The translations under genes and the position numbers were made by a program. Shown here one piece after another: positions 1 through 7,167 of a stretch of 23,568 nt of DNA. The notes beneath the pieces are model-generated. The model did no database searches, had not been told where the DNA came from, and worked only from the letters and a program-made list of their open reading frames with translations. The stretch comes from JANQPA01 sp964628385 (GTDB lineage: Bacteria; Bacteroidota; Bacteroidia; Chitinophagales; Saprospiraceae): positions 1-23,568 of the forward strand of contig CAZVOD010000078.1 of the NCBI GenBank assembly GCA_964628385.1, in the 5' to 3' direction. Positions within the stretch are counted from its first letter, which is position 1. Each line of letters begins with the position of its first letter.

Positions 1-133
1 AAAGATCTTTCCGTTTACACGTTGTCAACTCAAAAAATGAATTCTAAACGCGCTCTTAAAATAACAACAAATTGTTCATAATTCAAAAGCACTGAATCAA
101 CAAAATGATTTAAACAAAAGCCCTGGAAAAGCG

Positions 134-141
134 TACTTTTG
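134..141 (+). promoter_or_regulatory. Candidate -7 box of the coaE promoter
   Basis: The octamer TACTTTTG matches the Bacteroidota primary sigma-factor -7 consensus TAnnTTTG. It lies 21 bases before the coaE start codon, which would give a very short AT-rich leader without a Shine-Dalgarno, as is common in this phylum. I see no clear -33 TTG at the right distance, so this is a candidate only. Confidence 0.45.
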
Positions 142-162
142 TCCGTATGCTAAATTTACTCT

Positions 163-777
163 ATGCTTAAAGTTGGGATTACAGGAGGTATTGGTAGTGG
201 TAAGACTACTGTATGCAAAATATTTGAAACATTGGGTATCCCGGTTTATTATGCCGATGACCGGGCCAAGTGGTTGATGGTCAACAAACCGGAAGTTCGG
301 AAGGCTATCGAGTCGCTGTTTGGGTCGGAAGCCTTCCAGGATGGGCAGCTCAACCGCGCTTGGATGGCCAAAAAAGTATTTTCTCAGCCGGAACTCCTCG
401 AAAAGTTAAATGGCATTGTACACCCTGCTGTTGCCAAAGATACGCTGCAATGGCAGCAAGCGCAAAGCAGCGTTCCATACACTTTAAAAGAGGCTGCACT
501 AATATTTGAAAGCAATAGTCACAAAAGGCTAGACAAAGTCATAACTGTAATTGCTCCTGTTGAAATTCGGATTCAAAGAGTGATGCAACGGGACGGTTTA
601 TCTGAACTAGAAATCCAAAAAAGAATTGCCAAGCAAATTCCGGATGAGGAAAAAATTAAATGGTCTGATTACACTATTCAAAATGATGGCCATCATTCGC
701 TGATTCATCAGGTGCTGTCCATTCACAAAGCATTGATTTCTACAAACGATCTATTCACGTCAAGTCAATCAAAATGA
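163..777 (+). CDS. coaE: Dephospho-CoA kinase
   Basis: This enzyme phosphorylates the 3'-hydroxyl of dephospho-CoA with ATP, the last step of cytosolic coenzyme A synthesis. The 204-residue length is normal for CoaE. A P-loop GGIGSGKT lies at residues 8-15, followed by the family-typical YYADDRAK segment near residues 28-35. A VHPAV segment sits around residue 87, and an EAALIFES stretch corresponds to the conserved E-x-PLL-E region. An RxxxRDG segment and an IPDEEK segment form the usual C-terminal nucleotide-binding part. The ATG at 163 puts the P-loop at the expected distance from the N-terminus, and a TAnnTTTG box lies just upstream. The stop overlaps the start of the next gene (ATGA, 774-777), which implies co-translation. 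No anomaly is visible. Confidence 0.95.
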   Translation: MLKVGITGGIGSGKTTVCKIFETLGIPVYYADDRAKWLMVNKPEVRKAIESLFGSEAFQDGQLNRAWMAKKVFSQPELLEKLNGIVHPAVAKDTLQWQQAQSSVPYTLKEAALIFESNSHKRLDKVITVIAPVEIRIQRVMQRDGLSELEIQKRIAKQIPDEEKIKWSDYTIQNDGHHSLIHQVLSIHKALISTNDLFTSSQSK

Positions 778-1907
778 AATTTGAAAAGCCCACTAATAAG
801 AAATTCTTTGAAGCAGAGACTTTTAAGTCATACATCAAGCACAATCAGGACTTATCTCATTGCACTATCCAGGCGCTGGATTTTACGAATCTCAGCATCG
901 ACTGGAGTAAGTTCAGATTTGACAATACTATTTTTACCGGATGTGTTTTGTCCTTTGAGGAGGAAATTATTTTGAGGAAAAAAGGGGCTTATACTTATAA
1001 TGCACCCAAGCATTTGCCATATGATCCCTTTCGTCATACGCTTTACACCTGGCAAGAACTTATGCAAGGGTTTTCTGAGGAAAATGACAACTGTCTAGAC
1101 CTCAGGATTTATCGCCATTTTATAGAAAACAAGTACAATCCCCCTATCAATGAAGCGTTATGGCAGCGGGTGCATGACCACGCCATGGATGATGCGCTGC
1201 GAAGCCTGCTTGACTTTAATGGCGATGGGATGACCAGTAAGAAAACTGTCAGTATGATGGGTGGGCATAGTATAGGCCGCGACAATCCTTACTTTCTCAA
1301 AACTGCAAAAACGGCCAAACTCCTGGCCGAAAATGGTTACTTCATAGCTTCCGGCGGTGGACCGGGAATAATGGAAGCCGCTAACCTGGGAGCCTACCTG
1401 GCTGGAAAGGCAGAAAAAGACTTGTTAATGGCCATTGATATACTCAAACAATCCCCCAAATACACGGATAAGGACTATATTGGTCAGGCTATAAAAGTAC
1501 TGGATTTCTTTCCCAAGGGTAATGATAACTTGGCTATACCGACCTGGTTTTACGGTCATGAACCTAGTAATCTATTTGCTTCTCATATTGCCAAGTATTT
1601 CTCCAATGGCCTAAGGGAAGATACTTTGGTAGCCAGCAGTATATATGGAATTGTTTTTTCTCCCGGTAGCGCCGGTACGACTCAGGAAATATTTATGGAT
1701 GCGACGCAAAATCACTACGGCACCTTTAATTTTTACAGCCCTATGATATTTTTGGGCAAAAAACGATATGAAATCGATACCCTTATTTTTCCCCTACTCA
1801 AGCAGCTTTCTTGGAATAAAAAATACCATGAATTACTTTTTTTGACAGATTCCCCGGAAGAAGTTCTGGAATTTTTACAAAACAACCCGCCCATCAAAAG
1901 TGAATAA
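774..1907 (+). CDS. LOG-family (TIGR00730-like) Rossmann-fold protein with an N-terminal extension
   Basis: This 377-residue protein carries the two hallmark blocks of the LOG / PpnN nucleosidase-like fold. One is a glycine-rich ASGGGPGIMEAAN segment at residues 192-204. The other is SPGSAGTTQEIF at 296-307, the counterpart of the PGGxGTxxE motif, with the Gly-Thr pair and a glutamate retained. Family members split the N-glycosidic bond of nucleoside 5'-monophosphates, for example cytokinin-activating LOG or bacterial PpnN. The substrate here cannot be read from sequence. It is much longer than a minimal LOG (about 190 residues). About 160 N-terminal residues are extra, including a stretch near residues 35-60 resembling one or two pentapeptide-repeat coils. 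It overlaps coaE by 4 bp, so the two are probably translated together. The family call is firm; the enzymatic role is inference. Confidence 0.8.
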   Translation: MKFEKPTNKKFFEAETFKSYIKHNQDLSHCTIQALDFTNLSIDWSKFRFDNTIFTGCVLSFEEEIILRKKGAYTYNAPKHLPYDPFRHTLYTWQELMQGFSEENDNCLDLRIYRHFIENKYNPPINEALWQRVHDHAMDDALRSLLDFNGDGMTSKKTVSMMGGHSIGRDNPYFLKTAKTAKLLAENGYFIASGGGPGIMEAANLGAYLAGKAEKDLLMAIDILKQSPKYTDKDYIGQAIKVLDFFPKGNDNLAIPTWFYGHEPSNLFASHIAKYFSNGLREDTLVASSIYGIVFSPGSAGTTQEIFMDATQNHYGTFNFYSPMIFLGKKRYEIDTLIFPLLKQLSWNKKYHELLFLTDSPEEVLEFLQNNPPIKSE

Positions 1908-1953
1908 GATAGGACGTCAACCCTCTTACTTCCTATCTCTTAATTCTCAGTTC

Positions 1954-2784
1954 CTACCGATCATATTCATACAATCTCATTTCTTCAATAATCTTAATGA
2001 GTTTATGAGCGTATCGCTTATCGGTAGCATAACCGGCTTTTCTGAGGCCGTGCGCCCATGCTTTATAGTTTTTGGTACCCAGTTTTTTAAGATGACGGTA
2101 GCGGCTGATATCCAGTAAAATTGAATGTTCCCGGTAGCTTTCCTTAACCGAATCAAACACCCGAAACATATCATAAATATCATCATCAGTATAGTTGCGG
2201 CAGGTACAGCCTTTACATTTGGAGCGGCACTTGATTCCAAAGTGGTTATTGGATTCCACAGCCAGTCGACTATGCCCGGCGTCTGACTCTAGGAGGCCCT
2301 GAGCCAATGTAATACTGGCAGGAATCCCTGTTCTTTTCATTTCGCTGACGGCGATACCGGAAAAGCGTTTTACATAATTATAGCAGTTGTAAATTTTTTC
2401 CTCTACAATTACAGGATCTATATGCTTCCTTTTGCCATAATCCGGAGAAAGTATAAAGGTAATATTGTAGAAATTATTAGCTTTTCTACTTTCCCACTTT
2501 GGTTGATCTTGCTTTTTATTACCGGAACGACTTCCACTGCCACCCAGCAAGCTGGTGTTGGATGGAGGATTGAGAAAACTGGTAGTAGTAGCTGCACCGG
2601 CTTGTTGGGGCTGCTGCATTTGAGGGTAATTCCGATCTACTACACCAAAACTAATGGATATATCCCTGGTAAAGTAAAGATAGAGAAAGATAAAGATTAG
2701 AAGTCCTTTAAACCAGTTTCTCTGAATGTAGAGCCACCAAGAAAAAGCTTGGTTTTGGAAGGTGGAGGTATAAAAGTGGTTCAT
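1954..2784 (-). CDS. Membrane-anchored glucosaminidase-domain (GH73) peptidoglycan hydrolase
   Basis: The protein has 276 residues. A cytosolic N-terminus is followed by one membrane segment (about residues 27-38, extended by flanking hydrophobics), then a low-complexity linker rich in Gln, Thr, Ser and Gly (about 55-95). A C-terminal glucosaminidase domain covers about 140-276. The SITLAQGLLESDAG motif at 158-170 contains the likely catalytic Glu166, and NNHFGIKC (179-186) and GYATDKRYAHKLIKIIE (251-267) are typical of the FlgJ/GH73 family. Such enzymes cut the GlcNAc-MurNAc backbone of peptidoglycan; the membrane anchor places the domain in the periplasm. A cysteine-rich insert follows the FGIKC motif, with four cysteines at 186, 190, 193 and 195. 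It is divergent from the sugar-kinase gene at 2956, a possible cell-wall recycling link. Confidence 0.88.
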   Translation of the reverse strand: MNHFYTSTFQNQAFSWWLYIQRNWFKGLLIFIFLYLYFTRDISISFGVVDRNYPQMQQPQQAGAATTTSFLNPPSNTSLLGGSGSRSGNKKQDQPKWESRKANNFYNITFILSPDYGKRKHIDPVIVEEKIYNCYNYVKRFSGIAVSEMKRTGIPASITLAQGLLESDAGHSRLAVESNNHFGIKCRSKCKGCTCRNYTDDDIYDMFRVFDSVKESYREHSILLDISRYRHLKKLGTKNYKAWAHGLRKAGYATDKRYAHKLIKIIEEMRLYEYDR

Positions 2785-2788
2785 AGCT

Positions 2789-2837
2789 ACAAATTGTTTA
2801 AGGTTCTATTTTACCACAAATTTAAAACAAATTGTTT
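2789..2837. repeat. Two copies of the 11-mer ACAAATTGTTT upstream of the glucosaminidase
   Basis: Identical 11-mers ACAAATTGTTT occur at 2789-2799 and 2827-2837, 38 bases apart. Each is almost palindromic (ACAA-A-TTGT, extended to AAACAA-A-TTGTTT in the second copy). A related AACAA-A-TTGTT lies at 66-76, upstream of coaE. The two copies flank the candidate promoter of the glucosaminidase gene, so they could be operator half-pairs. In AT-rich intergenic DNA they may also be chance. Confidence 0.4.
2817..2824 (-). promoter_or_regulatory. Candidate -7 box for the glucosaminidase gene
   Basis: Read on the minus strand, this is TAAATTTG, a match to TAnnTTTG. A TTG on the same strand at 2845-2847 is about 20 bases further upstream, a plausible -33 element. 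The predicted leader is about 25 nucleotides to the ATG at 2784. Confidence 0.5.
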
Positions 2838-2898
2838 TTATTTTCAATAAAAAGGGAAATATTTAGGTCTGAGTATAGGTTATTGGGGAGAAAACTTT

Positions 2899-2937
2899 TA
2901 AGTTAGTGTAATAAATACACACAGCTCAATTAACTTA
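2899..2937. repeat. Nested inverted repeats before the sugar kinase
   Basis: TAAGTTA (2899-2905) is the reverse complement of TAACTTA (2931-2937). Inside it, GTGTA (2906-2910) and TACAC (2916-2920) form a second inverted pair around a 5-base loop. The structure ends 18 bases before the start codon at 2956, so it could be an operator or a leader hairpin for the kinase transcript. No regulator can be assigned. Confidence 0.35.
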
Positions 2938-2955
2938 CACAGAAAAAGCGAATCA

Positions 2956-3801
2956 ATGATTATTGTAGCCGATAGCGGATCAACCAAGGCCGATTGGGCC
3001 ATTGTAGATGGGAATAATGTACCTAAGGTTATTGTGACCATGGGTTTCAATCCTGTTTATCACAAGAAGGAAAAGATTTATGAGGAAGTGTACCAGGCTT
3101 TTGAAGGCAATTTGGATACGCGCAAGGTAAGTAGTTTGTATTACTATGGAACTGGCTGCTGGGATGCCGAGAAGAAATCCGTTATTTCTAGGGCATTATC
3201 CCTTATTTTTAGTGATGCTGATGTGCTGGTTGAGCATGATTTGTTAGGAGCAGCAAGAGCAGCATGTGGAAAAAAACCTGGTATTGCCTGCATTATGGGT
3301 ACGGGCTCCAATTCCTGCCTTTTTGATGGTCATAACATTACCGATAATGTCACTAACCTGGGCTACTTTATTGGTGATGAAGGTAGTGGAGCTCACTTGG
3401 GCAAAGCTCTGGTTAGAAGTTATTTTTACCGGGAGATGCCCAAAGATCTGACCCGGCCATTTGAAGACCGCTACCCCGGAGGTAAGGCCAGTATTCTAGA
3501 GAACTTGTATCAAAAGGAGGCTCCCAATGTCTATTTGGCTAAATTTACCCGATTTCTTTCAGAGTATAAGGACCATATATTTGTGCAAAAAATTATTAAC
3601 AAAAGCTTCGAGGAATTTATCGATCGCCATGTGAGGAAATACAAAAACCACATATCTTTACCCATCAATTTTATCGGTTCGGTAGCCTATCATTTCAAAG
3701 AATTCCTGGAAGTAATTTTGGAAGAGCGGGATATGATAGTTGGAGATTTTATTAGAAAACCAATAGATGCACTGGTAGAATTTCACAGAGAAGCAAAGTA
3801 A
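2956..3801 (+). CDS. BadF/BadG-type N-acetylglucosamine kinase family protein
   Basis: This 281-residue protein belongs to the BadF/BadG/BcrA/BcrD ATPase branch of the ASKHA sugar-kinase superfamily. The phosphate-1 loop DSGSTKADW is at residues 6-14. EHDLLGAARA, at about 93-102, supplies the conserved Asp. The phosphate-2 segment IMGTGSNSCL is at 113-122, and GYFIGDEGSGAHLGK at 136-150 is characteristic of GlcNAc-kinase-like members. The expected reaction is ATP-dependent phosphorylation of an amino sugar such as GlcNAc in the cytosol, feeding peptidoglycan or chitin sugar recovery. The exact sugar is inferred. The divergent glucosaminidase upstream supports amino-sugar recycling, and phosphofructokinase follows 78 bp downstream on the same strand. 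Confidence 0.82.
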   Translation: MIIVADSGSTKADWAIVDGNNVPKVIVTMGFNPVYHKKEKIYEEVYQAFEGNLDTRKVSSLYYYGTGCWDAEKKSVISRALSLIFSDADVLVEHDLLGAARAACGKKPGIACIMGTGSNSCLFDGHNITDNVTNLGYFIGDEGSGAHLGKALVRSYFYREMPKDLTRPFEDRYPGGKASILENLYQKEAPNVYLAKFTRFLSEYKDHIFVQKIINKSFEEFIDRHVRKYKNHISLPINFIGSVAYHFKEFLEVILEERDMIVGDFIRKPIDALVEFHREAK

Positions 3802-3879
3802 TAATTTTTATTAATCATACATTACGATTGTTATCAGTTCTTCCATACCATTGACATAACAAACGAACGATCAACATTT

Positions 3880-4863
3880 ATGGGCAAAGAGATAAAACGT
3901 ATAGCTGTTTATACTTCCGGCGGGGATGCTCCCGGTATGAATGCGGCACTTCGTGCGGTGGTAAGAACGGCTTACTACCATGATTTGCACGTTTATGGCA
4001 TACACAGAGGATATGAAGGGATGATCGATGGAGAAATGAAGCGTTTGGAACGAAAGGATGTAGCTAACATAATTCATCGAGGAGGAACGATCTTAAAAAC
4101 GGCCAGGAGTGAACGTTTCCGTACACCGGAGGGAAGGCAGCAGGCCTACGAATCACTGTTAGCTTTTGATATTGATGCCTGTATTGCGATTGGTGGAGAT
4201 GGTACTTTTACGGGGGCCAACATTTTGTCACAGGAGCATACCATCCCATTTATAGGTATTCCGGGTACTATTGATAACGATTTATTTGGAACGGATTATA
4301 CCATTGGATTTGATACGGCCATCAATACAGCTATCGAAGCTGTAGACCGAATAAGAGATACGGCTGACTCTCACAACCGGCTGTTTTTTGTAGAAGTTAT
4401 GGGGCGGCATTCTGGCTATATTGCTCTCAATACCGGAATCGGCACCGGAGCTGGTAGTGTACTGATCCCAGAGATAGAAAGTCCGGTGGAGCAATTAATT
4501 GACCGCCTGAAAAAAGGAGTGAAAAGAAAGAAACTATTCAGCGTCGTGATCGTTGCTGAAGGAAATAAATATGGAGGAGCTATGGAGGTAGCTCAAAAGG
4601 TAAGGGAGCAGTTTGATTTTTATGAAACAAAAGTGACCATCATAGGCCATTTACAGCGCGGCGGCTCTCCCACTTGTTTGGACAGGGTACTGGCTAGCCG
4701 GCTTGGCTTTGCCGCAGTAGAAGGACTGCTGGCGGGGCAAAAAAATGTTATGGTTGGCCTGGTAAATAATGAAGTTAGCTTTACACCTTTTGAAAAAGCT
4801 ATCAGCATACGAAAACCTGTCCAGGGAGATTTACTTAGGATGGCCGAAATACTGGCTTTGTAG
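3880..4863 (+). CDS. pfkA: ATP-dependent 6-phosphofructokinase
   Basis: The enzyme phosphorylates fructose 6-phosphate to fructose 1,6-bisphosphate, the committed step of glycolysis. The 327 residues match bacterial PfkA (about 320). The N-terminal ATP loop TSGGDAPGMNAA is at residues 12-23. GGDGTF at 105-110 has Gly, not Asp, at the position that separates ATP- from pyrophosphate-dependent enzymes. PGTIDND at 128-134 contains the catalytic Asp and has Gly, where pyrophosphate enzymes have Lys. The substrate segment VEVMGRHSGY is at 171-180, and a GHLQRGGSPT block lies near the C-terminus. ATP dependence is therefore well supported. The start codon follows a 78-bp AT-rich spacer, so it may be read through from the kinase gene or have its own promoter. 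Confidence 0.96.
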   Translation: MGKEIKRIAVYTSGGDAPGMNAALRAVVRTAYYHDLHVYGIHRGYEGMIDGEMKRLERKDVANIIHRGGTILKTARSERFRTPEGRQQAYESLLAFDIDACIAIGGDGTFTGANILSQEHTIPFIGIPGTIDNDLFGTDYTIGFDTAINTAIEAVDRIRDTADSHNRLFFVEVMGRHSGYIALNTGIGTGAGSVLIPEIESPVEQLIDRLKKGVKRKKLFSVVIVAEGNKYGGAMEVAQKVREQFDFYETKVTIIGHLQRGGSPTCLDRVLASRLGFAAVEGLLAGQKNVMVGLVNNEVSFTPFEKAISIRKPVQGDLLRMAEILAL

Positions 4864-4910
4864 TTGCTCCCGATTGATTAAAGTTGGAGCTTATAATTTA
4901 CTTCTAAGGA

Positions 4911-5768
4911 TCACCCCTCTCTTTGTCTCATACTCCTGGATCTTTGGATCAAATAAAGAACCAAAGGGGCGATAAAGTGAGGGATGCGATAGATAGCCTC
5001 CGGCAACCAACGCGACAGGGTAAGGCCCAGGTTGTTTGGATAGAAATAGCCCAGGATTCTTGCCAGAGTGGTGGCCAGCCCCCAGAAGATAGCGTAAATA
5101 ATCAGCCATTTCCCATACCGGAAAGGAATGAAAAGGGCAATGGCTATTAGAAAATCCATTATTCCAGCTATGTAAAGAAATGTAACGGCCTGATCTTGAT
5201 TTACCTTCAATATCTGTATCACCATACTCAGAAAGTTTCCCGGCAGCTTATACACGCCCAGTGCATAGACGCCATGCCCAATAAAGGTAAAGGCTATGGC
5301 AATCTTTAATGAGAGTAGCCAGGCTTTACTAACTCTTCCCTTACCAAAAGCTGATAAGTAAAACAATGGTATAGACCACTGAAGTGTGTGCTCAATAAGT
5401 TGTGGCCATACGTAGGCCTGATCTTTCCAATAGAGCAAGCTCAACAAAAACAGCAGTGTAGTCCCCGTCAATATGACTAGCTGACTTGTTTTTTTTTTAA
5501 AGATTGGAAAAAAATAAACAGCTACTGCAGATAGCAACAGAATAACAGCTCCGGCCCGGGTGAGCAAACGCATAGTCTCTGTATTAGCATAATCAACTAG
5601 ATAAGCAGACCAGCTCAGGCCAAAGATTTTTGAAACGAAGGGGTTTAATAAACTTTCATCCCAGAGAAATACGCTGAGCGGAGCATCCCATATCATAAAT
5701 TGCACCCCTCTTCCAATAAATACGCCGAGTACTGCAATTCTTAGCCAACTAATCCAGGTTTTTTTCAC
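4911..5768 (-). CDS. Multi-pass integral membrane protein of unknown function
   Basis: I do not recognise the family with certainty. The 285-residue protein is dominated by hydrophobic stretches: about 8-26, 76-89, 94-110, 127-140, 148-168, 192-212, 215-236 and 262-276, suggesting about eight membrane helices. Short basic clusters lie between them (for example FKKKTS near 90) and at the C-terminus (QRSRSMRQREG). No catalytic or cofactor motif is evident. The frame begins with GTG at 5768 and no better ATG lies nearby. It converges on pfkA (47-bp gap) and is divergent from cutA (58-bp gap), so it is probably a monocistronic inner-membrane protein. A DoxX-like relation is possible but unproven. 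Confidence 0.7.
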   Translation of the reverse strand: MKKTWISWLRIAVLGVFIGRGVQFMIWDAPLSVFLWDESLLNPFVSKIFGLSWSAYLVDYANTETMRLLTRAGAVILLLSAVAVYFFPIFKKKTSQLVILTGTTLLFLLSLLYWKDQAYVWPQLIEHTLQWSIPLFYLSAFGKGRVSKAWLLSLKIAIAFTFIGHGVYALGVYKLPGNFLSMVIQILKVNQDQAVTFLYIAGIMDFLIAIALFIPFRYGKWLIIYAIFWGLATTLARILGYFYPNNLGLTLSRWLPEAIYRIPHFIAPLVLYLIQRSRSMRQREG

Positions 5769-5826
5769 AGATTTATTATTTTTTGGGCATTTTATTGGAG
5801 TTCACTCATAATAATCTATAAAAATC

Positions 5827-6138
5827 ATGGCATTTGCCCTAATCTACGTTACCTATCCAGATGAAGAAACGGCAAAAAAAATAACTGATCAGCTTTTAGA
5901 AAAAAAGCTGGTGGCGGGGGTGAATATTTATTCAATCCAGAGTAGTTATTGGTGGAGAGGTGCCGTACAAAGAGAGGGAGAATTTGTATCAATCATGCAA
6001 AGCCCGTTGAATCTTTGGGAAGAACTAAAAACAGCTATTACCATACTTCATCCCTACGAGGTACCCTGCATTATCAAAATGCAGGCAGAAGCTAATGAGG
6101 ACTATGAAAAGTGGGTAGCGCATCCCGAAAGTGAATAA
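5827..6138 (+). CDS. cutA: Divalent-cation tolerance protein CutA
   Basis: This is a 103-residue cytosolic protein of the CutA1 family, a PII-like ferredoxin-fold trimer named for copper tolerance in E. coli. Its cellular role remains unsettled. The IYVTYPDEETAKKI start (residues 6-19), the LVAGVNIY segment (28-35), the YWWRG strand (41-45) and the signature HPYEVPCI (75-82) are all present, and the length is standard. It ends 13 bp from the convergent stop of the Spo0M-like gene. No metal-responsive site was recognised in the short upstream region. Confidence 0.93.
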   Translation: MAFALIYVTYPDEETAKKITDQLLEKKLVAGVNIYSIQSSYWWRGAVQREGEFVSIMQSPLNLWEELKTAITILHPYEVPCIIKMQAEANEDYEKWVAHPESE

Positions 6139-6151
6139 CAGAGTGGTCGGG

Positions 6152-6616
6152 CTACCTGATACGAATCTCTTTCTCATCAAAAGGGTTTAGGGCAGTGCCT
6201 TTGACATCCGCTTCGGCTACTACTTTGTATATGGATTTGACGTTGTAGGCTAGCTTCGCCAGTTTGGCTAGCCCTCCGGTGAATAAGTTTCGGCTTTCCC
6301 ATTCATCTATCTCTGATTTGACAAACTTAAAGGGCAGCTTGAAATCGAGCTCTACGGTCTCTCCAGCAGCTACCTCAAAAGATTTATCAATAAAAATAGC
6401 GTTAACTTCGTATTCATCTACCAGACGCTCATCGCCGCGGCCCCGGAAATATTTTTCAATCAAACTTACCCGGACTCCCCTTACCAGCTGAGTATGCATG
6501 GAAGAAAAGCGAGCGGTACCCTCGACTATTCCCTCTTTTTCGCGCACTTGCTCCGGGAGGACCAAATCGATTTTTACGCCCTCGATACCAAAATAGTTTT
6601 TAATTCTTTCCAGCAT
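6152..6616 (-). CDS. Short Spo0M-like / arrestin-fold protein
   Basis: The protein has 154 residues. It begins with a helix-turn (LERIKNYFGIEGVKIDLVL) like Spo0M, followed by an alternating beta pattern: a GIVEGTARF strand, VRGVRVSLIEKYF, and a VELDFKLPF strand after a GET turn (about residues 97-117). This matches the N-terminal half of the Spo0M arrestin-like fold, which is about 250 residues in full-length members. The protein therefore looks like a one-domain version rather than a truncation, since both ends are clean. It is last in a co-directional four-gene unit, 18 bp behind the preceding gene. A scaffold or protein-binding role is inferred from the fold only. Confidence 0.62.
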   Translation of the reverse strand: MLERIKNYFGIEGVKIDLVLPEQVREKEGIVEGTARFSSMHTQLVRGVRVSLIEKYFRGRGDERLVDEYEVNAIFIDKSFEVAAGETVELDFKLPFKFVKSEIDEWESRNLFTGGLAKLAKLAYNVKSIYKVVAEADVKGTALNPFDEKEIRIR

Positions 6617-6634
6617 AATTTAAAAATTGGATAT

Positions 6635-7117
6635 TTAAACCATACGCTTATGCCAGCTCTCTCCAAGCGGCTTGACCAATTGCTCATCTAGCTCTTCTTT
6701 ACTTTTCACCAAAGTATCAAAAACTGGTGTTTGATCATTGATCTCTGCCTTTTGATATAGTGCTGCAAAAGTATCTTTGCCTACCGTATGAACTTCTCCG
6801 TCTTTTTCAAAGGAAAAACGCATCCGGTCAAATAGATTCAATCCGTATTTGACTTGCAGTTGTTTGAGGAAATAAACAGATTTATCTATTGAACAACCAC
6901 TAGCTCCCGCACTGCTTTCATCTACCATTAAAATAACAAAGCGTTCATGCAATAGATTAGCATGAGCCTTAAGGTTTCGATTATGACTGGTCCAGGCATC
7001 GACAAACACTTTCAATTCTTCTTTTACTGTCGGAATATCTTCCGTTTTAAAAGGAGCAGAAGCCTGGTATACCCATACGCGAGTAGTATCAGGCAAATTT
7101 TTATAAGCTGTGAACAT
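6635..7117 (-). CDS. Conserved Bacteroidota protein of unknown function
   Basis: The protein has 160 residues and is soluble, with no signal peptide or membrane helix. It starts with a VWVYQASAPF strand and continues with an acidic helix (residues about 24-42), then an ERFVILMVDESSAGASGCSIDKS segment (about 59-81) that is probably the conserved core. The C-terminal half is mixed. Homologues, as I recall, are often labelled ABC transporter ATPase in databases, but no Walker A, Walker B or signature motif is present, so that label is not supported. It sits between the CCG iron-sulfur gene (50 bp upstream) and the Spo0M-like gene (18 bp downstream), suggesting a shared transcript and possibly a role in the same complex. 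Confidence 0.7.
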   Translation of the reverse strand: MFTAYKNLPDTTRVWVYQASAPFKTEDIPTVKEELKVFVDAWTSHNRNLKAHANLLHERFVILMVDESSAGASGCSIDKSVYFLKQLQVKYGLNLFDRMRFSFEKDGEVHTVGKDTFAALYQKAEINDQTPVFDTLVKSKEELDEQLVKPLGESWHKRMV

Positions 7118-7167
7118 GCTGCTATTACGTTAATTTATGAATACTCAACATCATAATCTGAAGCGAT

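Noticed and set aside
1..81. Open frame at the left edge, possibly the end of an upstream gene
   Set aside because: Frames ending at 47 and 81 are both short, and neither tail is recognisable, so no gene can be supported.
4864..4910. GCTCC / GGAGC inverted repeat between pfkA and the convergent membrane gene as a terminator
   Set aside because: Only five base pairs with a loop of about 15 bases and no T-tract, so too weak to call.
6635..7117. ABC transporter ATPase label for the conserved protein
   Set aside because: No Walker A, Walker B or LSGGQ-type motif is present in the 160 residues.
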